Part shown: in pieces, positions 10,418-19,035 of the stretch
How the letters are laid out: every line of letters begins with the position of its first letter
How positions within the stretch are numbered: the first letter of the stretch is position 1
Assembly: GCA_029259655.1 (NCBI GenBank)
Contig: JAJDET010000057.1
Coordinates: 1 to 61,006 of the forward strand
Length of the DNA stretch: 61,006 nucleotides
Origin: Planctomycetota bacterium
GTDB lineage: Bacteria; Planctomycetota; UBA1135; GCA-002686595
Direction: 5' to 3'
Translations under genes and position numbers: made by a program
Notes under the pieces: generated by a model
Seen by the model: the letters and a program-made list of their open reading frames with translations, nothing else
Told to the model about the DNA's origin: nothing
The model's database searches: none

Positions 10418-11374
10418 ATGGTAGAGCGCGCGAACACCTGCGAGCACCCGCACCGGCCGCTGGCGAAGAGCCTCGAGCACGGCGCGGGTCACCACCACGG
10501 GCACACGCACGCGCTGCACCGGCCCGAACAGCGCCGCGCGCTGGTCCTCTGCATCGTCCTGACGACGGCCATGATGATCGTCGAGATCATCGGCGGCCTG
10601 TGGACGGGGAGCCTGATGCTGCTCTCCGACGCGGTGCACATGCTGTCCCATTCGGCCGCGTTGCTCGTGAGCTACGTGGCGCTGCGCCTCGCCGACCGGC
10701 AGTACAAGGATCGCTCGCACTACGGGCTCTACCGCACGGAGATCCTGGGTGCGCTACTGAACGGGGTGGGCATCCTGGTCCTGACCGGCTGGATCGGCTG
10801 GGAGGCGATCGCACGGTTCTCGAACCCCGGTCACGTGCACGGCGGCGAGATGACGATCATCGCGGCGATGGGTCTCGTCGTGAACCTGGCGACGGCGGTC
10901 ATCCTCGGTCGTTCCGGCGCCGAGGACCTGAACACGAGGAGCGCCTTCCTCCACATGCTGGGGGACACGCTGTCCTCGGTCGCGATCGTGATCGGCGGCA
11001 TCGTCTTGTGGATGACGGACATCCAGTGGATCGACCCGGCGCTGAGCCTGCTCGTGGCCGCCGTGATCCTGATCTGGGGCTACCGCCTCCTGAAGGAGTC
11101 CTGCGCGATTCTGCTCGAGCTCGCCCCCAAGGGCCGCGAGCCCGAGCTCGTCCGCCGCGAGGTCCTCGCCGCCTGCCCCGCGGCGCGTGACATGCACGAC
11201 CTCCACGTCTGGGAGATCACCTCCGACTACGTCTGTCTGACGGCCCACGTCGTCTGCGACGACGTCCCCCTCTCCCAGACCGAGGGCCTGCTGGACGAGA
11301 TCACGGCCTTCCTCCACGACCGCTTCCACATCACGCACGTGACGCTGCAGATGGAGAGCTCGGCGACGACGTAG
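10418..11374 (+). CDS. Cation diffusion facilitator metal exporter (DmeF-like)
   Basis: A 318-aa inner-membrane antiporter that expels divalent metal ions. A histidine-rich N-terminal tail (residues 21-34, with HGAGHHHGHTH) precedes six predicted membrane helices and a C-terminal cytoplasmic dimerisation domain (DMHDLHVWEITSD, FHITHVTLQME). The membrane metal site reads DAVHMLSH (His74, His78) in helix 2 and HMLGD (His179, Asp183) in helix 5. The HxxxH in place of HxxxD is a feature I associate with cobalt/nickel DmeF-type members rather than zinc exporters. It lies two bases after the RcnR-like regulator and is almost certainly its target. Confidence 0.9.
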   Translation: MVERANTCEHPHRPLAKSLEHGAGHHHGHTHALHRPEQRRALVLCIVLTTAMMIVEIIGGLWTGSLMLLSDAVHMLSHSAALLVSYVALRLADRQYKDRSHYGLYRTEILGALLNGVGILVLTGWIGWEAIARFSNPGHVHGGEMTIIAAMGLVVNLATAVILGRSGAEDLNTRSAFLHMLGDTLSSVAIVIGGIVLWMTDIQWIDPALSLLVAAVILIWGYRLLKESCAILLELAPKGREPELVRREVLAACPAARDMHDLHVWEITSDYVCLTAHVVCDDVPLSQTEGLLDEITAFLHDRFHITHVTLQMESSATT

Positions 11375-11386
11375 CTTCCGCGACTC

Positions 11387-11424
11387 GCGTGCATCCCTCC
11401 CCCTGTCGCGGGAGGGATGCACGC
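11387..11424. terminator. Hairpin between convergent genes, probable bidirectional terminator
   Basis: A perfect 15-base-pair stem (11387-11401 pairing with 11410-11424) with an 8-base loop lies between the CDF gene on the plus strand and the exported-protein gene on the minus strand. There is no long T-run on either side, so it is an unusual intrinsic terminator, but position and stability support that role. Confidence 0.7.
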
Positions 11425-11446
11425 CATCGGGGGGGCGCCCGCCGGG

Positions 11447-12697
11447 CTACGGGATGGGGTACTCGATGACCCCGTCGATGACCGTCGCCCCGTAGCGGAT
11501 CTTCGCGGCGATGTAGATGCTCTTCCCGCCGGGCCCCCAGGCGATGGCCGGGCCTCCGTCGAAGCGGAACTGGTTGAGGGTCGCCTCCGCATTGCCGTCT
11601 CCGTCGAGGTCGAGGGGAGCTCCCTCGGAGACGACGTGGCGCGTGGTCGAGAAGTCGTCGATGTCGGGGGTGTAGAAGATCGCGTAGGGACCGACGGAGC
11701 CGCGGACGGCCCAGAGATAGATCGCCGCTCCGTCGTTGTTCAGATGGGTGTGCGCCACCTCGGCGGGTGCGGCGAGGAGAACCCCGTCCACGAAGCCGCC
11801 CTCGCGCTGCACGACCTGACCCTTGTGCGCCAGGACGTTGTTGGTGGACTCGGGAGCGTCGATCTCCCCGCCGTTGATGAGCTGCCCCTTGTCGTTGGTG
11901 GCGACCCAGGTGAAGTGCTCCCAGGTCTCGCCGCCGCCCGCCGAGTCGCCGGGATACAGGGCGAACTTGCCGTCGACGTAGACCGCGAACGTCGCGGGCT
12001 GGCCCTCCGGTTTCACGCGCATGACCTGGACGTGGTGCTCGCCGCTGTCGGAGACGTCCCAGTCGTAGGCCAGGCCGAGCTTCTTGATCACCGCTCCGTC
12101 GACGGTGTTGCCGTCCCGGAAGAGCTTGGTGACGTTCTGCGCGGTGGCGTCCGAGCTGAAGTACTGGGCCGTCCCCTGGCCGCCCGTGTTCTTCACGTAG
12201 AGCACGCTCCAGGCCAGTGCGCCGTTCGGCAGCATCTCGAGGTTGCGGATGTCCGTGACGCGCCAGCTCGCGGGCAGACCCGGGGCGGTCATGCCCGCCC
12301 TCATCACGATCCCCTGGTGGGAGAGCAGCACGCGGGGTCCCGAGGGATCGTTGGCCGCGACGGCGTACGGGCGCTTGACCGTGTCTTGCGGCAGTCCGAT
12401 TCCGAAGACGCGCCCGTTGAAGCCGGTCATGCCGACCTGGGAGGACTGGAGGAAGATGCTGTCCTTCTCCCAGAGGAAGGAGTCCCTGTTCCCGAGACCG
12501 TCGTCGATCGAGCCCCCAAGGCCCACGGTGCCTAGGCCGTCCTGAACGGGACCGGACACGAACGTGACGGGGCGCCCGCCGCCGCCGGGCGCGACGTCCC
12601 CCTCCTGCAGGACGAGTCGGGGATGGGTGTACTCCGGCGTGGGCGAGATCTGGGGGGAGAGGAGCAGCGCCGAGAGGAGGGGTATCAGAGCGGTCAT
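11447..12697 (-). CDS. Exported protein of unknown function, beta-propeller-like
   Basis: A 416-residue protein starting MTALIPLLSALLL, a plausible signal peptide. The ATG at 12697 is preferred because an AAAGGA ribosome-binding sequence lies just upstream; the longer frame adds a low-complexity, arginine-rich stretch. The mature part is rich in Gly, Asp and aromatic residues with recurring short strands (for example LVLQEGDVAPGGG, FLWEKDSIFL, IYLWAVRGSVG), suggesting a secreted beta-propeller. LDLDGDGNAEAT near the C-terminus looks like a single calcium-binding dockerin-like loop. No catalytic motif was recognised and no function is proposed. It is the only gene on its transcript. Confidence 0.7.
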   Translation of the reverse strand: MTALIPLLSALLLSPQISPTPEYTHPRLVLQEGDVAPGGGGRPVTFVSGPVQDGLGTVGLGGSIDDGLGNRDSFLWEKDSIFLQSSQVGMTGFNGRVFGIGLPQDTVKRPYAVAANDPSGPRVLLSHQGIVMRAGMTAPGLPASWRVTDIRNLEMLPNGALAWSVLYVKNTGGQGTAQYFSSDATAQNVTKLFRDGNTVDGAVIKKLGLAYDWDVSDSGEHHVQVMRVKPEGQPATFAVYVDGKFALYPGDSAGGGETWEHFTWVATNDKGQLINGGEIDAPESTNNVLAHKGQVVQREGGFVDGVLLAAPAEVAHTHLNNDGAAIYLWAVRGSVGPYAIFYTPDIDDFSTTRHVVSEGAPLDLDGDGNAEATLNQFRFDGGPAIAWGPGGKSIYIAAKIRYGATVIDGVIEYPIP

Positions 12698-12853
12698 GTC
12701 GGGGTCCTTTGGAGGCCGGGGTTCGTCGCCACCGTGAGGCACTCGAGCTCGGTGGCGTTCCTGATTGCCCGTCCTCCTCGCCCGAGAGCTCGGGCCTACG
12801 TCACGAAACGCGAGGAAAGCGGCGCCCACCGAGCCGCGCTGCCCACGGACCGC

Positions 12854-15415
12854 TCACAGCGTCAGGGTCAGGAGCTCTCCCGCGTGCAACTCGACCGGGA
12901 CGTGGAGCGGCTCGCGCCCGCTGGTGTAGAGCACCACTTCGGACACGACGTCCGGGACGAGGAGGATCTCGGAGTTGCCCTGAGGATCGAACTCGGCCTC
13001 GCGGCGGGACCTGCGTCGCCCGCTCACCGGGGACTCGAAGAACCTCGTGAACTGCCCGTTCGACATGCGCAACCGGAGCCTCGCATCGCGAGGCGACTCG
13101 CTCGCGAAGTACACCTGTAGCCGCGCGGCATAGGAGCCGGTGACCACCATGTCCGTGTGCGGAGCCGCCGGTAGCGGAAAACTGCCTTCGAAGACACCCT
13201 CGCCGAAGAACCGCAGAGTACCCCCCTCGCCCGGCAGCAGCTCGAAGTCGAAGCGGCCGTTCGTGTCCGTCACGGTCTCGGGACCGCGGCACTCGATGGA
13301 ACGGGCAGTCCCGTCCTCGTGGGCGACGCGACCGACCTCGCGCGAAGCGACGACCAGGACGCCCGCCATCGGGATCCCCCGCGACGAGACGAGTCTCCCC
13401 CCGTACTGTCCGAGCCGATCCACGGCCGGCAGTTGCAGGAGGACGTCGCGGCTGCCGGCGGGGATCGAGACGCTCTCCACGCTCAGGAGGGAACCCTCGA
13501 GGTAGGCGCACAGCCGATACTCGCGATCCAGGAGGGAGCGCATCCGGAACCGGCCCTCGGCGTTGCTGATCACGCCCTGAACGCGGTGCACGCCGAAGGC
13601 TCCCGCGGAGGCGACCGATCGCGATTCGATCAGGTCCTCGATGAAGTACCCGAGGTCGATCGGACCCGGCGAAGTCGGATCGATCAGGGACACCACGGCT
13701 CCCTCGACGGGCTGCCCATTCGCGTCCACGACTCGGCCCTCGATCGCCAGGGCCGTTCCCAGAGCAACCTCGATCCGCAGATCGGCCGGCCATGCGACGG
13801 CTCCGTCCCCTCTCGGCTCAGGGTGGACGACGACTGGCAGGGAGCCGGGGGCGACACACCGGACCTCATCGATCCTGTTGGATGACTGGAACGACATCTC
13901 GAAGCGCCCTTGCGCATCGGTGGGCACGCAGCGCCTCCCACCGAGGATCGCCGCGTTGGGGACGCCCCGACCCGATCCATCGACGACGCGGCCGCGAAGG
14001 GTCCGTCGCGACTCGAGGGCGTACTCGAGCTCGAGCTCGCAATCCCCCTCCACCTCGAGCGGTACGACTCGGGGCTCACCCCCCGGAACCAGCAGCTCCA
14101 GGCTGGCGCCCGGTGAGTGGTAGGCGTGCGCGATCTCGAAGCGCCCGTTCCGGTTGGTGAGGGTCTCGGGACGGAAGAGGACACAGTGCTCGCGCGCCAG
14201 CTGGCGTACCTCGTGCCCGGGCACGAAACGGACGCGAACTCCGAGCGCGGGAACACCGTACTCATCGAGGACCCGGCCGGAGATCGTGCGTCGTCGACCC
14301 ACGACGAGGTTCAGGCCGTGGTGCGGCGGCGCTATCCTCCGGCCCATGACTGTCGTGGTGCCCTGGCATCCGGCCACGAGGAGTCCGTCGAGATCAGAGG
14401 GGACGGCAATGGCGAAGGCTCCCTCCGCGTCGGTCGAAACGGCGGAAGAAGGCGACGGTTCCGGTGCCGGTGCGAAGGCATGGTCGACGTCCGTGACGTC
14501 GTAGATCGTCCCGGGCACAGCACGAACACCGACCCCTTGCTGGGGCCGCCCTTCGATGTCGATGACTCGTCCGGACAGGATGATTCGAAGCGTCGGTTGC
14601 GGTTCCAGTCGGCTCGCCTCGGGATTGGGCGTCCGGCGACGAGACGCCATCGGACCGAGGGCAGCGAGAGTGGACGCCTGCGGCGGCTCGGGCTCCGGAG
14701 TGCTCGCATCGAGACGCGCGACGGTGCTCGTGGACGCCTCGACCAGGCGCGATCTCGAAAGGGCTGCGACCCCCACCAGGAGCGAAGTGAGCGCGATTCC
14801 TGCAGCTGCGAGTGCCGCCGTGCGAATCCCGGCCGGTCCCGGGGCCCGTGCTCTCACGCGAACTCCGAGCCCGGATTCATCTCGTTGGAAGAGCGCGATC
14901 CACGCGGCGTTCCAGGAGCGGATTCCATGCGTGCGGTCGAGGTTCCGGCGCAGGAGCTCGAGTCCGCGGCTCGTCCGCGTGTGAACGGTTCGGATCGGGA
15001 CCCCAGCTCGCGCAGCGACCTCGGAGGGCGACAGCTCCTCGAGGTAGCGCAGCATCAGCGTCGAGCGATACGGCTCGTGCAAAGCGGCCATCCCAGCGAC
15101 GACGCCTCGCACGATCTCGCGCAGTCTTTCGCGCCGCTCGCTCGAGCCGGCGGTGTCGATCACAGACTGCAGTCTCTCCGAGGGACTGAGGTGAGCCTCG
15201 CTCCGAAGCGTGCTGACGTTCAGCTTCCGCAGGACGGCCGACAACCACGACCCCGGCTCGCGCACCAGGCGAACGGGTCCCTCGAGCGCGGCGAGGAAAG
15301 TCTCCTGAACCAGGTCCTCGGCGCGACCCGGATCGCTGCTCAGGAGGTGAGCCAAGGACAGGAGCCGGTCTTGGTGCTTCGCCACCTCCTCGGGCGTCAG
15401 CAACGTCTCTTCCAT
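12854..15415 (-). CDS. ECF sigma factor fused to membrane anchor and exported carboxypeptidase-regulatory-like repeats
   Basis: An 853-aa protein. Residues 16-75 form a sigma region 2 (GRAEDLVQETFLAAL) and residues 108-160 a region 4 helix-turn-helix (LSPSEVAARAGVPIRTVHTRTSRGLELL). About residues 197-219 are hydrophobic (one membrane segment). The remaining 600 residues hold at least five repeats starting with GRV-type strands (at about 282, 379, 474, 559 and 673), typical of CarboxypepD_reg/CNA-B-like beta sandwiches. Known planctomycete ECF sigma factors carry C-terminal extensions, but a sigma factor tethered to an envelope sensor in one chain implies either proteolytic release or signalling through the membrane. 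No anti-sigma gene is adjacent. ATG start just before the sigma domain. Confidence 0.86.
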   Translation of the reverse strand: MEETLLTPEEVAKHQDRLLSLAHLLSSDPGRAEDLVQETFLAALEGPVRLVREPGSWLSAVLRKLNVSTLRSEAHLSPSERLQSVIDTAGSSERRERLREIVRGVVAGMAALHEPYRSTLMLRYLEELSPSEVAARAGVPIRTVHTRTSRGLELLRRNLDRTHGIRSWNAAWIALFQRDESGLGVRVRARAPGPAGIRTAALAAAGIALTSLLVGVAALSRSRLVEASTSTVARLDASTPEPEPPQASTLAALGPMASRRRTPNPEASRLEPQPTLRIILSGRVIDIEGRPQQGVGVRAVPGTIYDVTDVDHAFAPAPEPSPSSAVSTDAEGAFAIAVPSDLDGLLVAGCQGTTTVMGRRIAPPHHGLNLVVGRRRTISGRVLDEYGVPALGVRVRFVPGHEVRQLAREHCVLFRPETLTNRNGRFEIAHAYHSPGASLELLVPGGEPRVVPLEVEGDCELELEYALESRRTLRGRVVDGSGRGVPNAAILGGRRCVPTDAQGRFEMSFQSSNRIDEVRCVAPGSLPVVVHPEPRGDGAVAWPADLRIEVALGTALAIEGRVVDANGQPVEGAVVSLIDPTSPGPIDLGYFIEDLIESRSVASAGAFGVHRVQGVISNAEGRFRMRSLLDREYRLCAYLEGSLLSVESVSIPAGSRDVLLQLPAVDRLGQYGGRLVSSRGIPMAGVLVVASREVGRVAHEDGTARSIECRGPETVTDTNGRFDFELLPGEGGTLRFFGEGVFEGSFPLPAAPHTDMVVTGSYAARLQVYFASESPRDARLRLRMSNGQFTRFFESPVSGRRRSRREAEFDPQGNSEILLVPDVVSEVVLYTSGREPLHVPVELHAGELLTLTL

Positions 15416-15700
15416 TCACGCTAGATCTTCAGCGCCCGGACGCCCCTTCGAAACAGCCCCCGCGAAAGAACTACGCAAGAACGACGGGGTCCCGCGGGGT
15501 TCGAGAGCAGGTCGAGAATTTCTAGTCGCCCCGAAGCCGAAGCGTACGTCGGAGAATTCAGCGAATCTCGTCGCCCCATGTCGGGAAAAGCGCGCGGTGC
15601 GGCCCGAAGGGGACCCGGTCACCGCCGGGCACGGGCACAGGCACGCTCGAGGGAGCAACGGGGCACCGATCAGCGATTGCAAGGCCCCATCGATTCCGAA

Positions 15701-15769
15701 GGAATCGCCCGGCGTGCGGGGCGCGCCGTGCGCCGCAGGCATTCTTGGCGCGCGCCAATGCGCGCCAAG
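15701..15769. repeat. 69-bp direct repeat, copy 1, with internal hairpin
   Basis: A near-identical copy lies at 15782-15850 (period 81 bases). Each copy ends in a 26-base hairpin with a perfect 10-bp stem, CTTGGCGCGC/GCGCGCCAAG (here 15744-15769). The copies differ at only a few positions, mainly in the hairpin loop and a few bases near the left end, so selection or recent duplication is likely. The layout resembles REP/BIME-type extragenic elements. Confidence 0.82.
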
Positions 15770-15781
15770 CAACCCGGGAAA

Positions 15782-15850
15782 GGAATCGGCCGGCGCGCGG
15801 GGCGCGCCGTGCGCCGCAGGCATTCTTGGCGCGCGCTGATGCGCGCCAAG
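15782..15850. repeat. 69-bp direct repeat, copy 2, with internal hairpin
   Basis: Second copy of the element at 15701-15769. Its hairpin (15825-15850) is 40 bases beyond the 3' end of the minus-strand tRNA-Val gene, so at least this copy could end the tRNA transcript. The stem is the same as in copy 1 while the loop differs (GCTGAT against GCCAAT), consistent with conserved pairing. Confidence 0.82.
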
Positions 15851-15889
15851 TCATCCGTCGGCATTCACCAGCGCCGGCCTGGCCGACGC

Positions 15890-15965
15890 TGGTGGGCCAC
15901 ACTGGACTCGAACCAGTAACTTCCACGCTGTGAACATGGCACTCTACCAATTGAGTTAGTGGCCC
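15890..15965 (-). tRNA. tRNA-Val, anticodon CAC
   Basis: The reverse strand folds as a full cloverleaf: acceptor stem GGGCCAC/GTGGCCC, D arm ACTC-AATTGGTA-GAGT, anticodon stem CCATG/CGTGG around loop TTCACAG (anticodon CAC, reading GUG), and T arm ACTGG-TTCGAGT-CCAGT. Discriminator A73 fits valine, and the 3' CCA is encoded. Total 76 nt including CCA. A stand-alone gene between two sigma factor genes. Confidence 0.96.
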
Positions 15966-15982
15966 GGCGCGGGGGGGAGACT

Positions 15983-16651
15983 CTAGTCGGGGAAGGAGGT
16001 CTCGGCAAGGTGCAGGGCGCGTGCGAGCCGGTCGCGGATGCGAAGTCCTGCTCGGCGGATCAGCATCCGGACGGCGTCCTCGCTCCGACCTCCCAGCCGC
16101 TCGCCCGCCTCGCGCAGCGAGAGGCCCTGGAAGTAGACCAGCTCGATGGCCCGCCGCGGCAGCTCGTCGAGGGTCTCCAGGTGCTCGTGGAGGATCTCGG
16201 CCTCCTCTTCGCGCTGCAGGATGTGCGTGGTCGAGAGGTCGCGGGAGGGCGGTTCGAAGACGACCTGTGGCTCGTCTTTCGGGCGGCGCAGCGTGAACCC
16301 GGTCTCCCGGGAGACGTCGCGCTTCGCGGCTTTGTGGAACTCCGCCTTGTCGCGGATCTTGTTCTGCAGGATCTGCGTGAGCCAGTTCAGGAAGGAGCGC
16401 TCGCCGCGGTACTCGTAGCGCGGGAAGTCCCGCGTCGCCTCACGGAAGGTCGTCTGCGTCAGGTCTTCGGGATCTTCTCGCAGGCGGAGGCGGGCTCCGA
16501 TCCTGCGCCGCGCGAAGTCGAGCACGGCCGGACGGTAGCGTCCGAAGAGCGCCTCTAGCGCGGGGCGCTCGCCCTCCTGGGCAAGACGAATGAGGTCGCC
16601 GGTCTCACGCCGGCGCGACTCGAGCGTGGGGTCTCGTTGGAATCGCTTCAT
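15983..16651 (-). CDS. ECF-type RNA polymerase sigma factor
   Basis: A 222-aa sigma-70-family factor. Region 2 (about residues 33-110) contains DPEDLTQTTFREATRDFPRY and SFLNWLTQILQNKIRDK; region 4 (about 165-215) contains LPRRAIELVYFQGLSLREAGERLGG followed by the recognition helix DAVRMLIRRAGLRIRDRL. It resembles the group of ECF factors expanded in planctomycetes. The ATG at 16651 was chosen over an upstream in-frame ATG because it lies just ahead of conserved sequence and the extra 34 residues look non-coding. No anti-sigma factor or kinase gene is next to it, so its trigger is unknown. The 209 bases upstream are noticeably less GC-rich and likely regulatory. Confidence 0.9.
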   Translation of the reverse strand: MKRFQRDPTLESRRRETGDLIRLAQEGERPALEALFGRYRPAVLDFARRRIGARLRLREDPEDLTQTTFREATRDFPRYEYRGERSFLNWLTQILQNKIRDKAEFHKAAKRDVSRETGFTLRRPKDEPQVVFEPPSRDLSTTHILQREEEAEILHEHLETLDELPRRAIELVYFQGLSLREAGERLGGRSEDAVRMLIRRAGLRIRDRLARALHLAETSFPD

Positions 16652-16860
16652 GGGACTCGTCCAATCTGCTGGCCTCACCTGCTTGGACGTGTACGAGCGG
16701 ATCCCGTTCCCATCGACTCGAACAAAGAAAAAAAGGCACCGCTCGCTCCACACAACTCCTTAGTACACGACGGTGTCGTAGTCACGAGAGGCATCGAATC
16801 GCGATACGACGATGCGATCGTGGGGAGTATTGCCTAACGAGCTTCGGGCGAAACGCAGTG

Positions 16861-18966
16861 CTACGGGGTCGAAGACCCCTCGCGCACGAGCGCGAGGAGA
16901 TCGTCTTCCTCGAGGATCGTGACACCGAGCTCTTCCGCCTTCTTGCGCTTCGACCCGGGCTTCTCGCCCGCGACGAGGAAGTCGGTCTTCGCGCTGACGG
17001 AGGAGACGACGCGCCCGCCGTTCGACTCGATCAGGTGCTTGGCCTCCGCACGCGAGAGGCTCGGCAAGGTTCCCGTCAGAACGAACGCTTTCCCGGTCAG
17101 CGTTCCCGCCGTGTCGGAGCTCTCGTAGCGAATCTCGACCTTGCCCTCGAACAGTCGCTCGATCAGCGCGGCGTTGCGCGCCTCGGCGAACCAGCCGCGG
17201 ATACTCGCCGCGACCTCGGGGCCGATCCCGTCGAGCTCCACCAGCGACTCCTCGTCTGCGTCCCGAAGCTCGTCCAGGGAAGGGAAGTGCGACGCGAGCA
17301 AGCGGCTCGTCGCGGGCCCCACGTCCGGAATGGCGAGCCCGACCAGGAACCGGGCGAAGGGAACGCGGCGGCGCTCTTCGATCTGCCGGACGAGGTTCAG
17401 GACGCTCTTCTCCCCCCACCGTTCGAGCTCGAGGAGGCGCTCCCCATCGAGGTGGAAGAGGTCGGCGGGCGACGCGATCAGCCCCTCGCGAACGAGCTGC
17501 AGGATGAGCTTCTCGCCGAGGCGATCGATCTCGAAGGCCGTCCGACCGGCGAGGAGCCCCACGCGCCCCACGATCTGGGGTTCGCAGCCTTCCGTGTTGG
17601 GGCAGCGCCAGTACTTGCCCTCCTGCACGGCCTTCGTCTCGCACGCGGGGCAGCGCTCGGGCATCGCGAAGGACTCGCCGAAGCGCCAGCGGACTCCCGC
17701 ACGCACGTCGTCGTTCTCGATCAGCTCGTCGGGAAGCGCCTCCCGCCAGCCTGCCGGCTCGGCGCCCTCCGCCGGCACGGCGACCGCCGAGACCTGCGGG
17801 ATCACGTCCCCCGCCCGGTGCAGGAAGACGCGGTCGCCGGGACGCAGCCCGAGAGCCGCGACGTGGTCGGCGTTGTGCAGGGTCGTGTGACGCACGACGA
17901 CACCGCCGACCTCGACCGGTTCGACGTGCGCGCGCGGCGTGAGTCGACCGTTCGGCCCGACCTGCACCTCGATCGCGAGCAGGGTGCTGGTGGCCTCGAG
18001 CGCTCTGAACTTGTGCGCGTACTGCCAGCGGACGTGCCGCGACGTGGTCCCGACCCGCTGGCGCGTGTCGAGGCGGTCGAGCTTCGCGACGACCCCGTCC
18101 ATGTCGAACGGCACCTCGTCGCGCTTCGCCTCGAGCGCGTCGTGGTACTCGATGCAGGCGTCGAGCCCTCGGACCACGCGGCCGTGCCCCTCGTCCGGCA
18201 ACCCCCAGCCCCGAAGCGCGGTCGCGAGCTCGGAGTAGGTCTCGAAGGAGACGCCCTCGAACCGCGGCGCATCCCAGAAGAAGAACTCGAGCGGGTAGCG
18301 CGCGACGATCGACGGGTCCTTCCGACGCAGCGCGCCCGCGGCCGCGTTGCGCGGGTTCGCGAGCGGAGCAGCGCCGTCCGCCTCGAGTCGCTCGTTGAAG
18401 CGCGCGAAGGCGTCTCGGCGAATCAGCACCTCGCCCCTCACCTCGAGCAGTGCGGGAGCGGCCCGCTCCCCCTCATCGAGCTGGAGCGGGAGGTTGCGCA
18501 CGGTGCGCAGGTTCGCCGTGACGTCCTCTCCCGTCCGGCCGTCGCCGCGCGTGACGCCACGGACGAGCAAGCCGTTCTCGTAGACGAGCGAGGCCGAGAC
18601 GCCGTCGAACTTCGGCTCGACGACCCACTCGACGTCGTCCCCCGACTCGAGCTTCAGGTAGCGCAGGAGGCCCTCCTCGAACTCGCGCACCTCCTCGACG
18701 GCGAAGAGGCTGTCGATCGAGAGCATCGGGACCTCGTGCCCGACCTTGGCGAACCCCTGGCCTTCGGGCAGCGGCGACCCGACACGCTGCGTCGGGCTGT
18801 CCGGGCGGACGAGCTCGGGGTGCTTCGCCTCCAGGTCGCGCAGCTCACGGAACAGGCCGTCGTACTCGGCGTCGGAGATCTCGGTGCGACCGTCGACGTA
18901 GTACAGGCGGTCGTGGTGCCGGATCTCTCGCGAGAGCTCCTCGATCCGTGCGCTCACACTCGCCAT
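16861..18966 (-). CDS. ligA: NAD-dependent DNA ligase LigA
   Basis: Replicative DNA ligase that seals nicks using NAD+. The 701-aa protein has every expected domain: Ia (HHDRLYYVDGRTEISDAEYD), adenylation domain with EPKFDG (nucleophile Lys119; the usual L after K is F), OB fold, four-cysteine zinc finger (CPAC...CPNTEGC), helix-hairpin-helix region and a C-terminal BRCT domain (GKAFVLTGTLPSLSRAEAKHLIE, KTDFLVAGEKPGSKRKKAEELG). Length is normal. The ATG at 18966 begins just ahead of the conserved domain Ia. It follows the small DUF669-like gene by 69 bases on the same strand. Confidence 0.97.
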   Translation of the reverse strand: MASVSARIEELSREIRHHDRLYYVDGRTEISDAEYDGLFRELRDLEAKHPELVRPDSPTQRVGSPLPEGQGFAKVGHEVPMLSIDSLFAVEEVREFEEGLLRYLKLESGDDVEWVVEPKFDGVSASLVYENGLLVRGVTRGDGRTGEDVTANLRTVRNLPLQLDEGERAAPALLEVRGEVLIRRDAFARFNERLEADGAAPLANPRNAAAGALRRKDPSIVARYPLEFFFWDAPRFEGVSFETYSELATALRGWGLPDEGHGRVVRGLDACIEYHDALEAKRDEVPFDMDGVVAKLDRLDTRQRVGTTSRHVRWQYAHKFRALEATSTLLAIEVQVGPNGRLTPRAHVEPVEVGGVVVRHTTLHNADHVAALGLRPGDRVFLHRAGDVIPQVSAVAVPAEGAEPAGWREALPDELIENDDVRAGVRWRFGESFAMPERCPACETKAVQEGKYWRCPNTEGCEPQIVGRVGLLAGRTAFEIDRLGEKLILQLVREGLIASPADLFHLDGERLLELERWGEKSVLNLVRQIEERRRVPFARFLVGLAIPDVGPATSRLLASHFPSLDELRDADEESLVELDGIGPEVAASIRGWFAEARNAALIERLFEGKVEIRYESSDTAGTLTGKAFVLTGTLPSLSRAEAKHLIESNGGRVVSSVSAKTDFLVAGEKPGSKRKKAEELGVTILEEDDLLALVREGSSTP

Positions 18967-19035
18967 GCGCTGCCGGCGCGCCGGGTGGCGCGGCCGGAAG
19001 GAGTATAGCGACGCACGCCGTGCCGGTGCGGAGCC

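Larger units (their letters stand above)
15416..15889. other. Intergenic region carrying the duplicated hairpin element
   Basis: No gene is supported in this 474-base stretch. Its left part presumably holds the promoter of the fused sigma factor. It contains a short run of GGGCAC hexamers (15627-15644), an inverted repeat CGATTCC-GAA-GGAATCG (15691-15707), the two 69-base direct repeats described separately, and the 3' flank of tRNA-Val. Confidence 0.5.

Noticed and set aside
15416-15823. Minus-strand open frame with repeated AAHGAPR segments as a small gene
   Set aside because: The repeated peptide is just the translation of the two 69-bp direct repeats; no start region, no family and no codon bias.
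15690-15965. CRISPR array from the paired repeats next to the tRNA
   Set aside because: Only two long repeats with a 12-base spacer, no cas gene in the window, and a structure of perfect hairpins instead of short repeats with unique spacers.
16858-19008. 716-codon frame antisense to ligA
   Set aside because: Shadow of the ligase gene in the complementary frame; its product is valine-, arginine- and glutamate-rich with no domain.
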